From NCBI GenBank assembly GCA_024275695.1, contig JAJRYP010000002.1:1-7368 (forward strand): DNA of 7,368 bases, given 5' to 3'. This DNA is from Patescibacteria group bacterium. Lineage in GTDB: Bacteria > Patescibacteriota > Gracilibacteria > UBA1369 > PNNO01. This document shows, one piece after another, positions 5,278 to 7,368 of this stretch; position 1 is the stretch's first letter; each line of letters begins with the position of its first letter. The notes beneath the pieces are model-generated. The model saw only the letters and a program-made list of their open reading frames with translations, had not been told where the DNA came from and searched no databases. The translations under genes and the position numbers were made by a program.

Positions 5278-7368
5278 TTAGCACACTTTCTTTCGAAATT
5301 TAAAATAAAGCTGTGCAATAAAAAATGAAGCAAGTAAGAACCATATCATTTCAGGTCCCGTTGCGTGAGTTGTTGGAGCAACCGGCCTTGCAACGACTTG
5401 TGCCGGAGGTGTTTCTGTCGGAGGTGGTACAAATGTTGTCGCTTGCATACTAAATGGAATTGAACTTGTAATACTGCTTTTGTTTTCACTTTCATTACCG
5501 GCATTATCAATGGCTGAAACAGCAAAGAAATATTCATTCCCATTTTGAAGATTTGGTATATACCAAGTTGGAGTATTATCAATTGTATCAACAATAACAT
5601 TTAAATTTGTTGGTGTAAGTCCATAATAAATTCTGTATCTAACAACTTCCGAATCATCTGTGGCGGGTTGCCAGGAAAGGGTAACCTTTTGATCCGACGA
5701 CTGAGCTTTTAATCCAAATACGTCACTTGGGGCTTCATCTTTTGGTTCTTCCTCAACGGGAATCTCTTCTTCCATTGGTTCTTTTTCAGTTCCTCCGTCA
5801 ATTGCACCATCACCGCTTTCCGTTATTTCAAGCGAAGCAATCGCTTCATATGTTCCTTCGTTTCCAAGTTCGTCAACCAAAATTACATCAATAGGATATA
5901 GGCCGGCTTCTGTTGGTGCCTGTATTGATGTTAAATAGTGAGTCGGCTCTGTCGGATCCTGTTCCAATTCGGCAATTTCAACATTAAACACAACGGCACC
6001 CTGGAATACGTTCGATTCCGTAACTACGACTATATCTATTATATCTCCCGTTTTAATGTTATTTGCCGGAGAAAAGATAATATCTTCAACTGTAGGAGCA
6101 GCTACGTCTATTGTAAACGTTACTTCGTCGGATGTTTCAATAATTGTTCCTTCGGCATCAAGACCTGCAACAAATACAGTATGTTGTCCTGTTTCCAGAA
6201 TCGATGGTTGAAATGTAAAAGTTTGATCAATGTCAGGTGAAGTTGATCCGATATTTTGATCATTATCAAAGATCTGCACAGTTTGAACTGCCGCAGGTGC
6301 AACACCTGTTATTTCCAATTGATTATCACTGTAAGTTCCCGGAGTCGGACTTGTTATTGCTAAATCACTTGTTGATTGACCTGTAGTTGTTGTAGAGGTT
6401 GATGTGGAGCTTGAGCCAACAACAATTTCGACCTCTCCTCTAATATCGAAAAAATCTTTATCGGTTGCAACTATCGTGTATGTACCTTCCTCGGTAAAAT
6501 TTAATGAATTAACGCCACTAAACGTATGACTTCCGGAATCAAAATCCACATCAAACGTATAGTCGTTTGGAAGCGATACGTAAATGCCGTTAGATCCGGA
6601 GGCGGAAAAATGAATAGTTCCAGCATAATTCGGAACAACGCCGCCTTCGGAATCAATTGCCGTTAATGTAAAACTTATATCTGAATTTGTAGAAATATTT
6701 GAAGGAATGTCCTCAAATCTGAATCCTGAAATTTCTCCGGCTGCAGCAAACGCAGTAGGAATAAATCCACCTTTTCCGGCTTCCGTATAAGCGATTTTGA
6801 GTCTTTCGTCCAGTACCGTATTTGAAGTAGTGTCCAAGAACGAATAAATTGAGACTCCTTCTTCCGTCGATGATAATGCAAAAATTAAAGATCCGTTTTC
6901 ATTTGTATATGTTTTTTCCGAAATTCTTTGTACTTTATCAGCAGTTCGACTTGGAATTACTTCTATAATATGTCCTTGAATAGGATTTCCATTATTATCG
7001 CTTAACGTGACTGTCGCGTAAACTTTATCAATACCGTCCGAGGAAGCAAGTAATTTAGTTGATTCAACCGTAGATTTCATTTTTGAAACTTCATCTGCAA
7101 ATACTGTAAAAGTATTAGGTTTGCCATATTCTCCGGATTCCAATTTTGCCAATAAAGTATACTGTCCGGCTTGTTTTGTATGATAATCATAAAGTTCGAA
7201 TTCTGCGATTCCTTCGTCATTTGAAGTTACCGGAATATTTAATTCGGTTCCGTTTGGTTTCTTCACGGTAAAGATTACATTTCTATTTGGAAATGTCTTG
7301 GAAGATGTAATTTGCGCGGAATAACCTGAAATTGTATCTATTCCATATGCCTCCGGCAAAAATTGAGA
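5278..7368 (-). CDS. Large Ig-like/fibronectin III surface protein, C-terminally anchored (5' end outside window)
   Basis: The frame stays open to the window edge (a TTG at 7359 is merely a possible start; ...SQF precedes it), so the N-terminus and any signal peptide are missing. Counting that TTG as residue 1, at least 693 residues are visible. Beta-sandwich repeats come first: about 1-88; about 105-190, with a Big_1/invasin-like VYATVTLSDNNGNPIQG; about 208-314, with the GT-(I/V)-HF...LP-DYTF...HTFSG...GTYTIVATD pattern of bacterial surface proteins; about 332-418; and about 420-512. Then come an acidic Glu/Pro linker (513-545), one fibronectin III domain (546-631, LSWQPATDDSEVVRYRIYY), a Pro/Thr-rich stalk (641-666) and a C-terminal anchor. 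A Ser/Thr spacer sits at 316-331. No catalytic motif is seen. An adhesive or structural role outside the cell is inferred from architecture alone. It is the first visible gene of the yggT-cysS unit. Confidence 0.85.
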   Translation of the reverse strand, partial: SQFLPEAYGIDTISGYSAQITSSKTFPNRNVIFTVKKPNGTELNIPVTSNDEGIAEFELYDYHTKQAGQYTLLAKLESGEYGKPNTFTVFADEVSKMKSTVESTKLLASSDGIDKVYATVTLSDNNGNPIQGHIIEVIPSRTADKVQRISEKTYTNENGSLIFALSSTEEGVSIYSFLDTTSNTVLDERLKIAYTEAGKGGFIPTAFAAAGEISGFRFEDIPSNISTNSDISFTLTAIDSEGGVVPNYAGTIHFSASGSNGIYVSLPNDYTFDVDFDSGSHTFSGVNSLNFTEEGTYTIVATDKDFFDIRGEVEIVVGSSSTSTSTTTTGQSTSDLAITSPTPGTYSDNQLEITGVAPAAVQTVQIFDNDQNIGSTSPDIDQTFTFQPSILETGQHTVFVAGLDAEGTIIETSDEVTFTIDVAAPTVEDIIFSPANNIKTGDIIDIVVVTESNVFQGAVVFNVEIAELEQDPTEPTHYLTSIQAPTEAGLYPIDVILVDELGNEGTYEAIASLEITESGDGAIDGGTEKEPMEEEIPVEEEPKDEAPSDVFGLKAQSSDQKVTLSWQPATDDSEVVRYRIYYGLTPTNLNVIVDTIDNTPTWYIPNLQNGNEYFFAVSAIDNAGNESENKSSITSSIPFSMQATTFVPPPTETPPAQVVARPVAPTTHATGPEMIWFLLASFFIAQLYFKFRKKVC
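5281..5361 (-). other. C-terminal TGPE-transmembrane-basic anchor signal
   Basis: The last 27 residues of the surface protein read TGPE, then a hydrophobic segment of about 16 residues (MIWFLLASFFIAQLYF), then KFRKKVC. This is the three-part layout of sortase or related sorting signals: short motif, membrane span, basic tail. The LP of a classical LPXTG is absent (HATGPE here). It could be a processed sorting signal or simply a stop-transfer helix that leaves the protein membrane-bound. Confidence 0.6.
5467..5724 (-). other. Fibronectin type III domain of the surface protein
   Basis: Translated features are the early K-V-T-L-S-W strand with the core tryptophan, RYRIYYG in strand C, a tyrosine-containing NLQNGNEYFFAVSAIDNAGNES in strands E-G, and a domain size of about 86 residues. 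These are hallmark positions of bacterial FN3 modules. It sits between the acidic linker (5725-5823) and the Pro/Thr stalk, so it is the membrane-proximal module. Confidence 0.8.

Noticed and set aside
5938..6240. Plus-strand open frame inside the surface-protein gene
   Set aside because: It is antisense to a clearly coding region and its translation shows no recognisable motif.
6736..6762. TAFAAAG (residues 202-208 of the surface protein) as a signal peptidase site
   Set aside because: No hydrophobic segment precedes it and it lies between two extracellular domains. It is more likely an inter-domain linker.

Overview
The window carries six protein-coding genes in low-GC DNA: a FtsB/DivIC-like division protein, murC, an aspartate/aromatic-type aminotransferase, cysS, a YggT-family membrane protein, and the 3' part of a large Ig/fibronectin-domain surface protein. 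The genes are single-copy bacterial housekeeping types at high density. No IS element, CRISPR array, integrase, phage gene, tRNA or rRNA is visible. The low GC, the near absence of Shine-Dalgarno sequences, the divergent MurC motifs and the TGPE-type C-terminal anchor suggest an uncultured Patescibacteria/CPR-like bacterium. That placement is inference, not proof. Long frames without in-frame TGA, and TAA stops on five of six genes, fit the standard bacterial code.

Layout: 1-308 has no coding potential but holds a likely terminator (71-96) for a rightward gene outside the window. A divergent pair follows: the FtsB/DivIC-like gene (minus strand, 309-722) and murC (plus strand, 779-2113), separated by 56 bp. 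The aminotransferase (2181-3602, plus) lies downstream of murC with its own strong sigma70-like promoter at 2124-2151. It ends tail-to-tail against cysS, overlapping by 11 bp. On the minus strand the probable transcription order is surface protein (5278 to beyond 7368), yggT (4974-5240), cysS (3592-4977), with a 37-bp gap and then a 4-bp GTGA overlap.

Functional picture: the left half concerns the envelope and division, with a septum-assembly coiled-coil protein next to the first amino-acid-adding ligase of the peptidoglycan stem peptide. The centre holds amino-acid metabolism and tRNA charging (aminotransferase, CysRS). The right half is membrane and surface (YggT, the anchored multi-domain protein). 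No dedicated novel multi-gene system is evident. The items most worth a second look are the aminotransferase with two insertions and a changed HNPTG motif, the C-terminal TGPE-transmembrane-basic signal of the surface protein, and the dyad-rich promoter of the aminotransferase.
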